This document shows positions 33,810-42,228 of a stretch of 64,000 nt of DNA, in pieces (positions within the stretch are counted from its first letter, which is position 1; every line of letters begins with the position of its first letter). Origin of the DNA: Candidatus Zixiibacteriota bacterium (GTDB taxonomy: Bacteria > Zixibacteria > MSB-5A5 > UBA10806 > 4484-95); contig JAGGSN010000210.1 in the NCBI GenBank assembly GCA_021159005.1, forward strand, positions 1 through 64,000, written 5' to 3'. The translations under genes were made by a program, and so were the position numbers. The notes under the pieces are model-generated. The model had not been told where the DNA came from. It saw nothing but the letters and a program-made list of their open reading frames with translations, and made no database searches.

Positions 33810-34026
33810 CAAATTGATGAGTTCATATTTTCATCCTGATATATTCATCCTATATGCTACCCTAAATAGGCAGAAGTCAAAGACTTCTTCCCTACTTTGC
33901 TGTTTTATATTCTACTACGCCGTACCCCACCAAATTGATGGGTTTAAATTTTCGTTCTGATATTTCAATCCTATATGCTACCCCAAGCAGGCAGGAGTCG
34001 GGGACTCCTGCCCTACTTTGCTATTG
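33810..34026. repeat. Tandem duplication of a hairpin-bearing block
   Basis: Two blocks of about 95 bp, at 33810-33905 and 33930-34024, share CAAATTGATG, ATCCTATATGCTACCC, the hairpin and CCCTACTTTGCT. Hairpin 1 (33869-33891) is GGCAGAAGTC AAA GACTTCTTCC; hairpin 2 (33990-34012) is GGCAGGAGTC GGG GACTCCTGCC. The A-T to G-C change in the stem is made on both sides. The block stops one base before the stop codon of the PEGA gene, so hairpin 2 is placed to act as its terminator. Confidence 0.75.
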
Positions 34027-34401
34027 CTAATAAGTTCTTTTAATATCCAACGGCAAATCAATATTTGAAGTATCCAATCTGTACCATGAACCCGTTGCAG
34101 CATCCACTATTACAGGTAAAAGTCCACATAGAACATCAAGAACAATTATACCTCCCGATACACGATTTGCTATCGAATATGTTTTGTCTTCATACCCATC
34201 TTTTTTGAAAGTAACAATATAGGAATCATTAGTTTTTAGTTTTAGATGAATTGGCGTTTTCCCCATGTTATTCCCATTTATTATTACCGTTGCACCCTCA
34301 GGGTCAGTGTTCATGCTAATATTTTGGCCGGAACCTAAAAATATTGCACCGCATCCGTTTAAAACTAATAGTATTAATGTTAGCACTACAAACTTCTTCA
34401 T
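34027..34401 (-). CDS. PEGA-domain lipoprotein
   Basis: A 124-residue lipoprotein. The signal sequence ends in lipobox LNGC (Cys 17). A PEGA domain follows (about 30-70): TDPEGATVIINGNNMGKTPIHLKLK and VTFKKDGYEDKT match the family pattern. The tail contains a hydrophobic stretch (about 84-100). PEGA domains are small surface-associated beta modules, often linked to glycan or surface-layer contact. AAAGG lies upstream of the ATG. No partner gene is evident. Confidence 0.85.
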   Translation of the reverse strand: MKKFVVLTLILLVLNGCGAIFLGSGQNISMNTDPEGATVIINGNNMGKTPIHLKLKTNDSYIVTFKKDGYEDKTYSIANRVSGGIIVLDVLCGLLPVIVDAATGSWYRLDTSNIDLPLDIKRTY

Positions 34402-34528
34402 TTTCTACCTTTCTTTTAAAAGTTCGCTGTGATATTTAATTTATAACTATAATATATAATTTCTTATGACAGAACCTGTCAGTAATAATTAAATATTTCT
34501 TATTAATATTACGCTTCATTAGTATTAG

Positions 34529-34575
34529 GTTGGGTTATCCGCCTAAGGCGGACCTCAGCGGGTGAGAAACCCGAC
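34529..34575. repeat. GTCGGGTTT palindromic repeat, copy 3
   Basis: GTTGGGTTA and AAACCCGAC ends flank an inner CCGCCTAAGGCGG palindrome, as in the copy at 33536. Confidence 0.65.
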
Positions 34576-34703
34576 ACCCCTCTACCCCTCAAATACTCCA
34601 ATTTATCAAAAAAATACATCCATTTCCTCCCTTTAAGACTTTAATAAATATAGCCTAATGTCCTTATAATATCAATGCCTTTTATTATTCGTGGTTGGCG
34701 TAC

Positions 34704-34728
34704 GAGGGCGTATGCAATACGCCCCTAC
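34704..34728. repeat. GTAGGGGCG hairpin repeat after comF
   Basis: GAGGGCGTATGCAATACGCC followed by CCTAC. It is the same as the copy at 32309 in reverse orientation, 38 nt past the comF stop, so it may end that transcript. Confidence 0.75.
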
Positions 34729-34765
34729 GAGAAACTGACGTACACCAACTACATCAAATTATCGT

Positions 34766-35533
34766 TTAAATGCGGTTTGATATACTGCGAGAGCCTCGAT
34801 TGTTCGATATCAGGGCAAACACCGCGACATCTTTGACGCCGGCGGCATACAGCGCCTTGGCGCACTCACAGCAAGTGGCGCCGGTGGTTACTATGTCATC
34901 AATCAAAAGCACACGTCTCCCCTTAAGATTGGCAGAGTCATCAACGGCAAAAGCATCGGCGATGTTTGTCCATCTTTCGCTGGCGCTAAGATTAGCCTGC
35001 AGTTCCGTCTTTTTGACCTTCCTTAATATGTCATACTCAACCGGAATAGCCAGCCTTTCCGAAACATCCTCGGCAATTATATGAGTCTGATTAAAGCCCC
35101 GATTGTTAATGTCTTTTTTTAACATCGGCACCGGTATAATGTAATCGAAGCTTATCCCCTGCATTCTATTATATAATTTATCCATAGCGATTTTGGTTAG
35201 ATATCGTCCAAGCTCATTATGACCATCGAATTTGAATTGATGTATCAGTTCCCTGACGACATCCGCATATAGCCCCCAGTAATACATGCGCGGCACATTA
35301 AATTTCTTCTCAACTCGACACCGGCAGGCAATACCCTCCGGACATTTGCATATCAGGCAGACTGCGCCATCGCCGGAGAAATCCAGATGTTTGCGGCAAT
35401 CATCACATAAAGGATTATGCGGGTTCTCCATATATTCATGGCAGCCCGGACATGCGGGGGCAGAAATGAAAGCAAATATCTCATCCAAGCAATAGCTTGT
35501 TTTTTCACGCAGGCTGTTCAGCAGGTTTTTCAT
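34766..35533 (-). CDS. comF: ComF family phosphoribosyltransferase-like protein
   Basis: A 255-residue protein with an N-terminal four-Cys zinc module (CPGCHEY, CDDC, then CLIC and CRC) and a C-terminal PRTase domain with the PRPP loop VLLIDDIVTTGAT. QFKFDGHNELGRYL, PVPMLKKDINNRGFNQ and the zinc module are typical ComF features. ComF takes part in DNA uptake in competent bacteria, though the biochemical role is unsettled. The gene overlaps the end of lgt by 29 bp, so translation is coupled. The last residues read SNNRGSRSISNRI, slightly longer than usual. Confidence 0.92.
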   Translation of the reverse strand: MKNLLNSLREKTSYCLDEIFAFISAPACPGCHEYMENPHNPLCDDCRKHLDFSGDGAVCLICKCPEGIACRCRVEKKFNVPRMYYWGLYADVVRELIHQFKFDGHNELGRYLTKIAMDKLYNRMQGISFDYIIPVPMLKKDINNRGFNQTHIIAEDVSERLAIPVEYDILRKVKKTELQANLSASERWTNIADAFAVDDSANLKGRRVLLIDDIVTTGATCCECAKALYAAGVKDVAVFALISNNRGSRSISNRI

Positions 35534-36326
35534 TTTTTCGCTTCAGATAAATAAACCATATAATCGCTATGATGATTAAACATATACACAGGAATTGATT
35601 CCTTGTAAAGTTTATATCGCCTATAGAGGCGAATATCATGGAATCCTCATAATATCTGATAAAATCGATGATAAACCGCCAGCCGCTATATAACATCACC
35701 GCCAGCCAGAATGTGAAGCCGTGAAAAGTCTTTTTCCGTTCCAAAAGCAGAATCAGGCCGAATAGTATAAATCCCGCCGCAGAGGAGAATAATTGGGTAG
35801 GCCAAATTGCAGCATCGGGAAAAACCCAGCCAGCCATAGAATCAGGCGGAAACACTACGCCGCAGCTGCATTCTGTCGGTACTCCGAAACAGCAGCCATT
35901 GAAGAAACAGCCTATCCTCGTAATGCCCAAACCAAGGAAAAATGCTGGCGCCATCGAATCGAGAAGCGGCCAGGGCAGCATCCTTTTAATGATAAAAAAT
36001 ACCATTACCGCTATAATAGCCAGCACAATACCGCCCATCATCGACAAACCGGCAATGCCGACCTCGCCTGATGATTGGAAAGGATTGACGGCATCAAGCC
36101 AGTGTCCGGTAAATTCCTCGACATGATAGACGACATAAAACAGGCGCGAACCGATTATGGCAGCGACTAAGATTATAAAGCTTAAATCTATCATCACCTG
36201 GCTGTCAAGCCCTGATTTTTTTGCCCTTGCTGCTGCGACCCAAACTCCGACAAAGAAGGAAATCGCTAAAGCCAAACCATAGACTTTTATATGTATCGGG
36301 CCTAAACTAAAAAGATCTGGATGCAT
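35505..36326 (-). CDS. lgt: Prolipoprotein diacylglyceryl transferase
   Basis: A 273-residue inner-membrane enzyme adding diacylglycerol to the lipobox Cys of prolipoproteins. About seven membrane segments are visible. VYGLALAISFFVG near the start, the His/Gly-rich SMMGGIVLA region, and RIGCFFNGCCFG, the variant of the Lgt signature seen in many non-enteric bacteria, support the call. ATG 36326 is preferred over 36344 because AGGAG lies 8 nt before it, and it lies 2 nt after the rodA stop. It serves lipoproteins such as those at 34027 and 59809. Confidence 0.94.
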   Translation of the reverse strand: MHPDLFSLGPIHIKVYGLALAISFFVGVWVAAARAKKSGLDSQVMIDLSFIILVAAIIGSRLFYVVYHVEEFTGHWLDAVNPFQSSGEVGIAGLSMMGGIVLAIIAVMVFFIIKRMLPWPLLDSMAPAFFLGLGITRIGCFFNGCCFGVPTECSCGVVFPPDSMAGWVFPDAAIWPTQLFSSAAGFILFGLILLLERKKTFHGFTFWLAVMLYSGWRFIIDFIRYYEDSMIFASIGDINFTRNQFLCICLIIIAIIWFIYLKRKNEKPAEQPA

Positions 36327-36328
36327 AT

Positions 36329-37537
36329 TTAATACTCCTGCCAATCACGGTTAATAGCTAATAATAAGCCAATAGCGCTCCAGAAAAACAGCATCGATGA
36401 ACCGCCATAGCTAACAAACGGCAAAGGCAAACCGGTTACCGGCATCAAGCCAAGTGTCATGCCGATATTGATTATTGTCTGAAAAAGAACCGCCGATATT
36501 AAGCCTCCGGCGACATAGCTGTAAAATGTATTTCTCACTTTGTAAGCTATCATAAAGCCTCTAATAATCAATGCCGCAAATAATATAATTACAATAACGC
36601 AGCCGACAAAACCCATTTCTTCGCCAATTACAGAATATATAAAATCGGTATGCTGAGCGGGAAGATAATTAAGCTTTGTCTGCGTGCTCTCGATAAAACC
36701 CTTGCCCCAAAAACCACCTGAACCGATAGCGATTTTCGATTGGATAATCTGATAGCCGGCGCCTGCGGGATCCTGGCCAGGGTCAAGGAAAGTCAATATT
36801 CTCAGGCGCTGATATTCATGAAGACGATTCCATAAAATTGGCGTTATCATTCCCAAAGATAAATTCAGCGTAAAATAAATTAAGCTCGGTAATAATTTGG
36901 GCCGCACCATATAAAGCAAGAATAAAAACGCTACGAAAAATATCGCCCACGACAGCCAGTGGAAAGCGGTAACAATACTTATAACCGGTGATATAACCAT
37001 CAGTATTCGCGAAATAGGTGCGCCTGTCCAGATAAGCAAGCCGAAAAATATTGCTATACCCACAAGCGAACTGCCGAGGTCGGGCTGTTTGATAACCAGC
37101 AAAGTAGGGATAGCAACAATAATCATACCCGCAAATATAGTAGAGAATTTCTGTTGTTTCGCCCGTCTGTATGCCAGAAACCTTGCCAAAGCTAAGCATA
37201 ACGCCATTTTCATGAATTCAACCGGCTGAATAGCTATATCGCCAATCTGAAACCAGCGAGCGGTTCCGGATTTGGAAAATACTAATACCAAAATGAGCAA
37301 GGCAACAGCTATGGCATAATAAACATAAGCCATAGCCTCATGAACCCGAAGCGGAATAAAATATATTATGATAGCCGTTATAATACCTGCGGCAAGCCAT
37401 ATTATCTGTTTCTGATAGTAAGACAATCCTGCCTGAGCGGCAAAATGATGCGTGGCGCTGTATATAAAAGCTATGCCGATAAGCGATAACAGCAGCGCTG
37501 ACCCTAATAATACATAATCTATATCCAATTTATTCAT
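36329..37537 (-). CDS. rodA: Rod-shape peptidoglycan polymerase RodA
   Basis: A 402-residue SEDS-family glycosyltransferase with about ten membrane segments. The conserved AAGIITAI, PDLGSSLVG, GSGGFWGKGF, LPAQHTDFIYSVIGEE and GLPLPFVSYGGSSM motifs are present. It polymerises glycan strands during side-wall growth together with PBP2, whose gene overlaps its start by 4 bp. The neighbourhood (mreC, mreD, mrdA) identifies it as RodA and not FtsW. Confidence 0.96.
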   Translation of the reverse strand: MNKLDIDYVLLGSALLLSLIGIAFIYSATHHFAAQAGLSYYQKQIIWLAAGIITAIIIYFIPLRVHEAMAYVYYAIAVALLILVLVFSKSGTARWFQIGDIAIQPVEFMKMALCLALARFLAYRRAKQQKFSTIFAGMIIVAIPTLLVIKQPDLGSSLVGIAIFFGLLIWTGAPISRILMVISPVISIVTAFHWLSWAIFFVAFLFLLYMVRPKLLPSLIYFTLNLSLGMITPILWNRLHEYQRLRILTFLDPGQDPAGAGYQIIQSKIAIGSGGFWGKGFIESTQTKLNYLPAQHTDFIYSVIGEEMGFVGCVIVIILFAALIIRGFMIAYKVRNTFYSYVAGGLISAVLFQTIINIGMTLGLMPVTGLPLPFVSYGGSSMLFFWSAIGLLLAINRDWQEY

Positions 37538-39321
37538 AATGACGCTTGTTTTATATTTTCACCAAGGAAATAATATTTCAAGATCTTTTTAGCTAATGGA
37601 GCGGCTTCAGAACTTCCATGACCGGCGTTTTCAACAATAACGGCTATGACAATTTCCGGGTTTTCGACAGGCGCAAAACATACAAACCAGGCATGTTCGT
37701 TGCCATGAGGATTTTGAGCAGTGCCGGTTTTGCCCGCCACCGGTATACCCGGCAGACTTACAAAGCGCGCGGTGCCATGCTGTTCGCTGGCAACGCCGTG
37801 TAAAGCATCAACAATGATTTGGAAATTCTCTTTATTAACCGGCAGCTTGCCGACAATCTCAGGTTTACAAATAATCGTATCGCCTTCATAAGTAATAATT
37901 TTATTAAGAATTCGAGGTTTATATATAATACCCTCGTTGGAAATTGCCGCATATAATACAGCCATCTGTAAAGGCGTAACTAAAATTTCACCCTGACCGA
38001 TAGCGAGATTATTCATAAAGTATTTTGTCCACCCTCTAACGCCATAGCGCTTATCAAAATAAGCGGACGTGGGACATATACCGGCTTTTTCGCCAGGGAT
38101 GTCGATGCCGGTTAATTCACCCAGCCGGCATAAAGGCATAAACTGGTCCCATAATTCCATACCGCAAGCAAGTCCAAGCTGGTAAAAATAAATATTGCAT
38201 GATTGAACAATGGCATCATGAAGTTCAAGTTTTCCATGCCCGCGTTCGAGCCAGCATTTGAAAATCCTGTTGCCGAATTTTTTCTGGCCGCGGCAAGGAT
38301 CGAATTCTTTTTCCATATCAACTTTATCGAAATGTAAAGCCATCAAGGCGGTAAATGGTTTGAATGTGGAACCGGGCGTATAAATCCCTTGAATAGCGCG
38401 GTTTAGCAGCGGATAAGTAGAATCGGCCATGATTTCTGCCCATTTCTCGGTCGGGACTACACCCGAAAACAGATTGGCATCAAATTTTGGACTTGAAGCT
38501 AAAGCTAACACGCCTCCATTATTAACATTCAAGACGACAATAGAACCCTGTCCTTTGGCAGCAAGAATAGACTCGGCAAGTTTTTGCATCTGCCAATCGA
38601 TGTTTAACTGAAGCGTAGCTCCTTTTTGGGGCGATATATCCTCTCTTTCGGAGTATTTTCCCAGCACTCTGCCTCGTGCGGTTACCTCAAGATATGATAT
38701 GCCGTCGAAGCCCTTAAGATAGTAGTTATAAAATCTTTCCAGCCCTTTTTTGCCGATAATCTCGCCCTTTGAATATTTATTATTAGCTTCAATCTCATTT
38801 TCAGATACTTCTCCAACATAGCCATATACATGACTGCCAAAACCATTTTCGGGATAAAGCCTTGTTGGCTCAACCCGAAATACCACTCCGGGAACATCAA
38901 GCGAATGTTCCTCAAGTATGCTTATTGTTTTAAAATCAACATCCCGTTTAAGACGAATCGGTTGAAATTTCCCTTTCCAGCCTGCCGAAATAATCTTCTT
39001 CAGATAGCTTTCATCCATTTGAAGCATACTGGCAAGGATCGCCGATTCTTCATCGATATTGGGAACCTCATAAGGCACAAGATAAATCGTATATGACGGT
39101 CTGTTCTGGACGATAATATTATTGTTGCGGTCGATTATCTCTCCTCTGGGCGCTTTTATAGGCACGATACGCACGCTATTATCAATTGAAGCCTTACGGT
39201 ATTTAGCGGAGGCAAAAACCTGAAGCGAAAATAGTTTTATAAACATCACTATACAGCAAAAAAGTATAATTGCAAGACTAAGCCGTAAGCTATACTTGCG
39301 GGTTGCAGTATGATAAACCAT
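37534..39321 (-). CDS. mrdA: Penicillin-binding protein 2
   Basis: A 595-residue class B transpeptidase with one N-terminal membrane segment (about 13-33), the pedestal domain (RGEIIDRNNNIIVQN) and the transpeptidase domain. Catalytic motifs are SxxK in GSTFKPFTAL (near 318), SxN in QSCNIYF (near 376) and KTG in GKTGTAQ (near 533). It cross-links peptidoglycan made by RodA. The start at 39321 shares one base with the mreD stop. Confidence 0.96.
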   Translation of the reverse strand: MVYHTATRKYSLRLSLAIILFCCIVMFIKLFSLQVFASAKYRKASIDNSVRIVPIKAPRGEIIDRNNNIIVQNRPSYTIYLVPYEVPNIDEESAILASMLQMDESYLKKIISAGWKGKFQPIRLKRDVDFKTISILEEHSLDVPGVVFRVEPTRLYPENGFGSHVYGYVGEVSENEIEANNKYSKGEIIGKKGLERFYNYYLKGFDGISYLEVTARGRVLGKYSEREDISPQKGATLQLNIDWQMQKLAESILAAKGQGSIVVLNVNNGGVLALASSPKFDANLFSGVVPTEKWAEIMADSTYPLLNRAIQGIYTPGSTFKPFTALMALHFDKVDMEKEFDPCRGQKKFGNRIFKCWLERGHGKLELHDAIVQSCNIYFYQLGLACGMELWDQFMPLCRLGELTGIDIPGEKAGICPTSAYFDKRYGVRGWTKYFMNNLAIGQGEILVTPLQMAVLYAAISNEGIIYKPRILNKIITYEGDTIICKPEIVGKLPVNKENFQIIVDALHGVASEQHGTARFVSLPGIPVAGKTGTAQNPHGNEHAWFVCFAPVENPEIVIAVIVENAGHGSSEAAPLAKKILKYYFLGENIKQASL

Positions 39322-39818
39322 TAAATCAGTTTCCTTAATATATGACGATATCTGATAATTATAAAAACAATAATTCCCGCAATAGCGGTGTTGATGCTTG
39401 CGAACAAAATTGTTGTTATCATATAAGAAAAGTTGATAATAAATAAATCAAAATTTGTAAACAGCTGATAGAAGAAGTTATATACGAAAATAGAACATAT
39501 AAGGGTTGCTATCTTACTTGGTAATGGGTCGATTACAATTTTGTTTTTAATAATACAAACAAGATAACCGATTATTGCCAGCAGAAGGCTTGCCCAACCC
39601 AACTCTATTGGAGTAAGCGCGCCAACAAGCAAACCAACCGCAAAACCAAAAATAACTACGGTTTTGGGATTGCATGTCAGCGCTACCCAGATAGTTAAAA
39701 TTAGCGCCATATCAGCATTGGTATTAGCAAAACTAGTTCGCGGCGCAATAATTATCTGGTAAAATAGCGTAAAGATAGCACCGAAAATTAATTTTATAGT
39801 TATGTTTTTATTCATCAT
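39321..39818 (-). CDS. mreD: Rod-shape-determining protein MreD
   Basis: A 165-residue inner-membrane protein with five or six hydrophobic segments. SFANTNADMALILTIWVAL and the position between mreC and mrdA identify it. A TTG at 39842 is the longest start but lies 35 bp inside mreC; ATG at 39818 (or 39815) gives a more usual 11-bp overlap. The exact start is uncertain. Confidence 0.88.
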   Translation of the reverse strand: MMNKNITIKLIFGAIFTLFYQIIIAPRTSFANTNADMALILTIWVALTCNPKTVVIFGFAVGLLVGALTPIELGWASLLLAIIGYLVCIIKNKIVIDPLPSKIATLICSIFVYNFFYQLFTNFDLFIINFSYMITTILFASINTAIAGIIVFIIIRYRHILRKLI

Positions 39819-40596
39819 AGATAACAACAAAAACTTCCTCAAGAGAACCGAAATCGACCGCTTGTTTTACGATAACATTCTTAAATAAAGTCCCTTCAAG
39901 ATTTTTAGCATAAATTACAGTTCCCACCATCAAACCAGGCGGAAAAATACCTCCCAATCCCGATGATATAATCGTATCTCCGACCACCACTTCGCTTTCA
40001 ATCGGAACATCCCCCATTTTCAGGAATCTGCCTCCCTCCCAGCGAATAATCCCCATCGCCCTTGTGGTTTGATCAATAGCTGAAACTTTGCAGTTATGAT
40101 CGATTAATAATTGAGCAACTGCTGAATTGCCGGATACACCGATAGTCTTGCCAATAATTCCATCCGCAGTTATTATCGGCATATTGACACCTATGCCTTT
40201 ATCCTTACCGGCATTGATTTCTATTGATTTAGCCATAGAACCAGGGTTTAAACCAATCACCTCCGCCGGGATTAACCGATAAGGTATCTGCAAATCAAAA
40301 TTCAGCATCCGGCGCAAACGCATGTTCTCATAGTGGTCTTCAGTATACTTGGCTGCCTGCATCGAAACTTGTGTCAGTTTCTGATTCAATTCGATATTTA
40401 TATTTTTAGTATGAGTCATATCAGTAAAAAACTTATCTACCTGTATAATTGGATAGAAAAACGCAGTAATAAAAACCCTTGATACAGCTATCTTAAAAGA
40501 TAAAGGCAGGATAATCAGAATTATAGAAATAAACGCAGCAGCGAAAATCGGTAAAAGCTGCTTTCTTTTAATTTGTTTTATTGCTGATGATAGCAT
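39808..40596 (-). CDS. mreC: Rod-shape-determining protein MreC
   Basis: A 262-residue bitopic protein: N-terminal membrane segment (about 17-38), a coiled coil (about 45-85) and the periplasmic beta-barrel pair with PYRLIPAEVIG, GADGIIGKT-like ITADGIIGKTIG, and SSGLGGIFPPGLMVG. It scaffolds PBP2 and RodA. The start is one base away from the ptsN-like stop. MreB is not encoded in this run. Confidence 0.94.
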   Translation of the reverse strand: MLSSAIKQIKRKQLLPIFAAAFISIILIILPLSFKIAVSRVFITAFFYPIIQVDKFFTDMTHTKNINIELNQKLTQVSMQAAKYTEDHYENMRLRRMLNFDLQIPYRLIPAEVIGLNPGSMAKSIEINAGKDKGIGVNMPIITADGIIGKTIGVSGNSAVAQLLIDHNCKVSAIDQTTRAMGIIRWEGGRFLKMGDVPIESEVVVGDTIISSGLGGIFPPGLMVGTVIYAKNLEGTLFKNVIVKQAVDFGSLEEVFVVIYDE

Positions 40597-41052
40597 CTAT
40601 TCGTTTGAATCAAGTATTTCTATTAAATCTTCTTTATATTTAGCTTTTATCAATTTACTTCGGTTTTTTTCGTTTTTCATTAAGAATGAAAGTTTTGCCA
40701 TCACATTAAGATGCGCGCCGATGGCATCCTCCGGAGCGGCAATCAGGAAGAACAGGTTAACCGGTTTACGGTCCATAGCCTCAAAATCAACGCCTTCTTT
40801 TTTTCGTCCAAATGCTATTACAACTCCGCGTACCGATTTGGTTTTAGCATGAGGGAAAGCTACATTATAGCCAACTCCGGTAGTAACCAGTTTTTCTCTT
40901 TCGAGAACCGCTTTAAGAAGCTCGTCTTTATTTTTAACCATTTCTGAGGCAGCGGCAAGTTCAACCAGTTCGGTAATAATTTCATCTTTTGTATTGCCTT
41001 TTAAATCGAATGATATGAGATTATCATCAATAAAACGCGACAGTTTTATCAT
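40597..41052 (-). CDS. ptsN: PTS EIIA (PtsN/fructose-type) domain protein
   Basis: A 151-residue EIIA of the mannitol-fructose/nitrogen class with phospho-accepting His 68 in VAFPHAKTKSVRG. It has no EIIB or EIIC domains and no membrane segment, so it is more likely regulatory (nitrogen-PTS-like) than a sugar importer. AGGAGG lies 4 nt before the ATG. It stands directly before mreC, which suggests co-transcription with wall-elongation genes. Confidence 0.9.
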   Translation of the reverse strand: MIKLSRFIDDNLISFDLKGNTKDEIITELVELAAASEMVKNKDELLKAVLEREKLVTTGVGYNVAFPHAKTKSVRGVVIAFGRKKEGVDFEAMDRKPVNLFFLIAAPEDAIGAHLNVMAKLSFLMKNEKNRSKLIKAKYKEDLIEILDSNE

Positions 41053-41061
41053 ATTTTCCTC

Positions 41062-41229
41062 CTAAATTTTTTCCGCTTCATCAATCAACATAACTGGAAT
41101 ATCTCCATCCTCGATACGGTATTTCAGCTTGCAGGCATGACACAATAAAACATTATTGTCTTTGTCATATTCCAGATCACCCTTGCATTTGGGGCAAGCT
41201 AAAATCTCCAGCAGTTTTTCACTTAACAT
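41062..41229 (-). CDS. Trm112-family small zinc-ribbon protein
   Basis: A 55-residue protein, [20 protein letters not shown]... ending [20 protein letters not shown] and LCHACK give the two CxxC knuckles, and LLEILACP near the start with [11 protein letters not shown] near the end is the Trm112/YcaR pattern. Such proteins activate or accompany methyltransferases or lie beside lipid A and wall genes. AGGAAGG lies upstream of the ATG at 41229. It sits 12 nt after the accA stop and 9 nt before ptsN. Confidence 0.88.
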   Translation of the reverse strand: MLSEKLLEILACPKCKGDLEYDKDNNVLLCHACKLKYRIEDGDIPVMLIDEAEKI

Positions 41230-41241
41230 AATGCTACCTTC

Positions 41242-42228
41242 CTACTCATTATATACACCCATTACCCTGAATTTCTCAAGTCTTTTATTACAAAGTTCAT
41301 CCGCAGAATAATTGGACAATTCAACTAAAGTCGTTAGAAGTTCGTGTTTGATGTTTTCGGCAGTTTGCTTATAATCGAGATGCGCTCCTCCGGAGGGTTC
41401 GGGAATTATTTTATCGATTATCTTCAATTCAATTAAATCCTGAGCCGTTAGCTTTAAAGCCTCAGCGGCTTGTTTTCGATTAGTCTCCAGCATGGCTGGA
41501 TTGGCATCAGCAGGAGATTTCCACAAAATAGCTGCACAACCTTCCGGCGAAATAACCGAATACCAGGAGTTTTCAAGCATATATATTCTATCACCTACGC
41601 CAATCCCCAGCGCGCCTCCCGATGCGCCCTCTCCGATAACAACAATAATAATTGGCGTTTCAATTACCGACATCTCGCGAATATTTCGAGCAATTGATTC
41701 CGCTTGCCCCCTTTCCTCAGCGCCCGCGCCCGGATAAGCGCCGGGTGTATCGATAAAGATAATTACAGGCAATTTGAACTTTTCAGCCAGTTTAATTAGT
41801 CTTAATGCCTTGCGATAACCCTCGGGGTGACAACTGCCAAAATTGCGATACTGGCGTTGTTTCGTATTGCGTCCTTTCTGCTGACCGATTATCATAATAT
41901 TTTTATCATCTAATTTGGCAAAGCCGCCTACCATAGCTTTATCATCAGCAAAACCGCGATCGCCATGGAGTTCTATAAAATCTGTGAAAATTAACTTTAC
42001 TAAATCCAGACAATAGGGACGAAGCGGGTGCCGCGCCAATTGAACCCTCTGCCAGCGCGTCAACTTGGAATAGACCTCCTTCTGAAGGCGATTACGTTTT
42101 TTTTCTAATACCTTAATTTCTTTCGACAACTCGATATTTTCGGAGGTGGCGAGTTCTTTCATTTCTTTTATTTTACGGTCAAGCTCTATGACCGGTTTTT
42201 CAAAATCCAAGTAGCGCTGTTCACTCAT
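41242..42228 (-). CDS. accA: Acetyl-CoA carboxylase carboxyltransferase alpha subunit
   Basis: A 328-residue subunit that with AccD transfers the carboxyl group from biotin-AccB to acetyl-CoA in fatty-acid synthesis. RHPLRPYCLDLV, ELHGDRGFADDKAMVGG, DTPGAYPGAGAEERGQAE and GEGASGGALGIGVGD are characteristic. An N-terminal helical stretch (about 10-55) is normal. accD is not in the window. Its ATG overlaps the stop of the glycan-transferase gene by 4 bp. Confidence 0.96.
   Translation of the reverse strand: MSEQRYLDFEKPVIELDRKIKEMKELATSENIELSKEIKVLEKKRNRLQKEVYSKLTRWQRVQLARHPLRPYCLDLVKLIFTDFIELHGDRGFADDKAMVGGFAKLDDKNIMIIGQQKGRNTKQRQYRNFGSCHPEGYRKALRLIKLAEKFKLPVIIFIDTPGAYPGAGAEERGQAESIARNIREMSVIETPIIIVVIGEGASGGALGIGVGDRIYMLENSWYSVISPEGCAAILWKSPADANPAMLETNRKQAAEALKLTAQDLIELKIIDKIIPEPSGGAHLDYKQTAENIKHELLTTLVELSNYSADELCNKRLEKFRVMGVYNE

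Larger units (their letters stand above)
34402..34765. other. Gene-free stretch with two repeats
   Basis: No ORF is supported in these 364 bp between comF and the PEGA gene. The stretch holds a GTYGGGTT palindrome (34529-34575) containing ATCCGCCTAAGGCGGA, and a GTAGGGGCG hairpin (34704-34728) just beyond the comF stop. The PEGA promoter should lie near 34430-34500, which is very AT-rich. Confidence 0.55.

Noticed and set aside
36326-36344. Longer lgt start (MAGVLN)
   Set aside because: ATG at 36326 has a well-spaced AGGAG, while the longer form overlaps rodA and has none.
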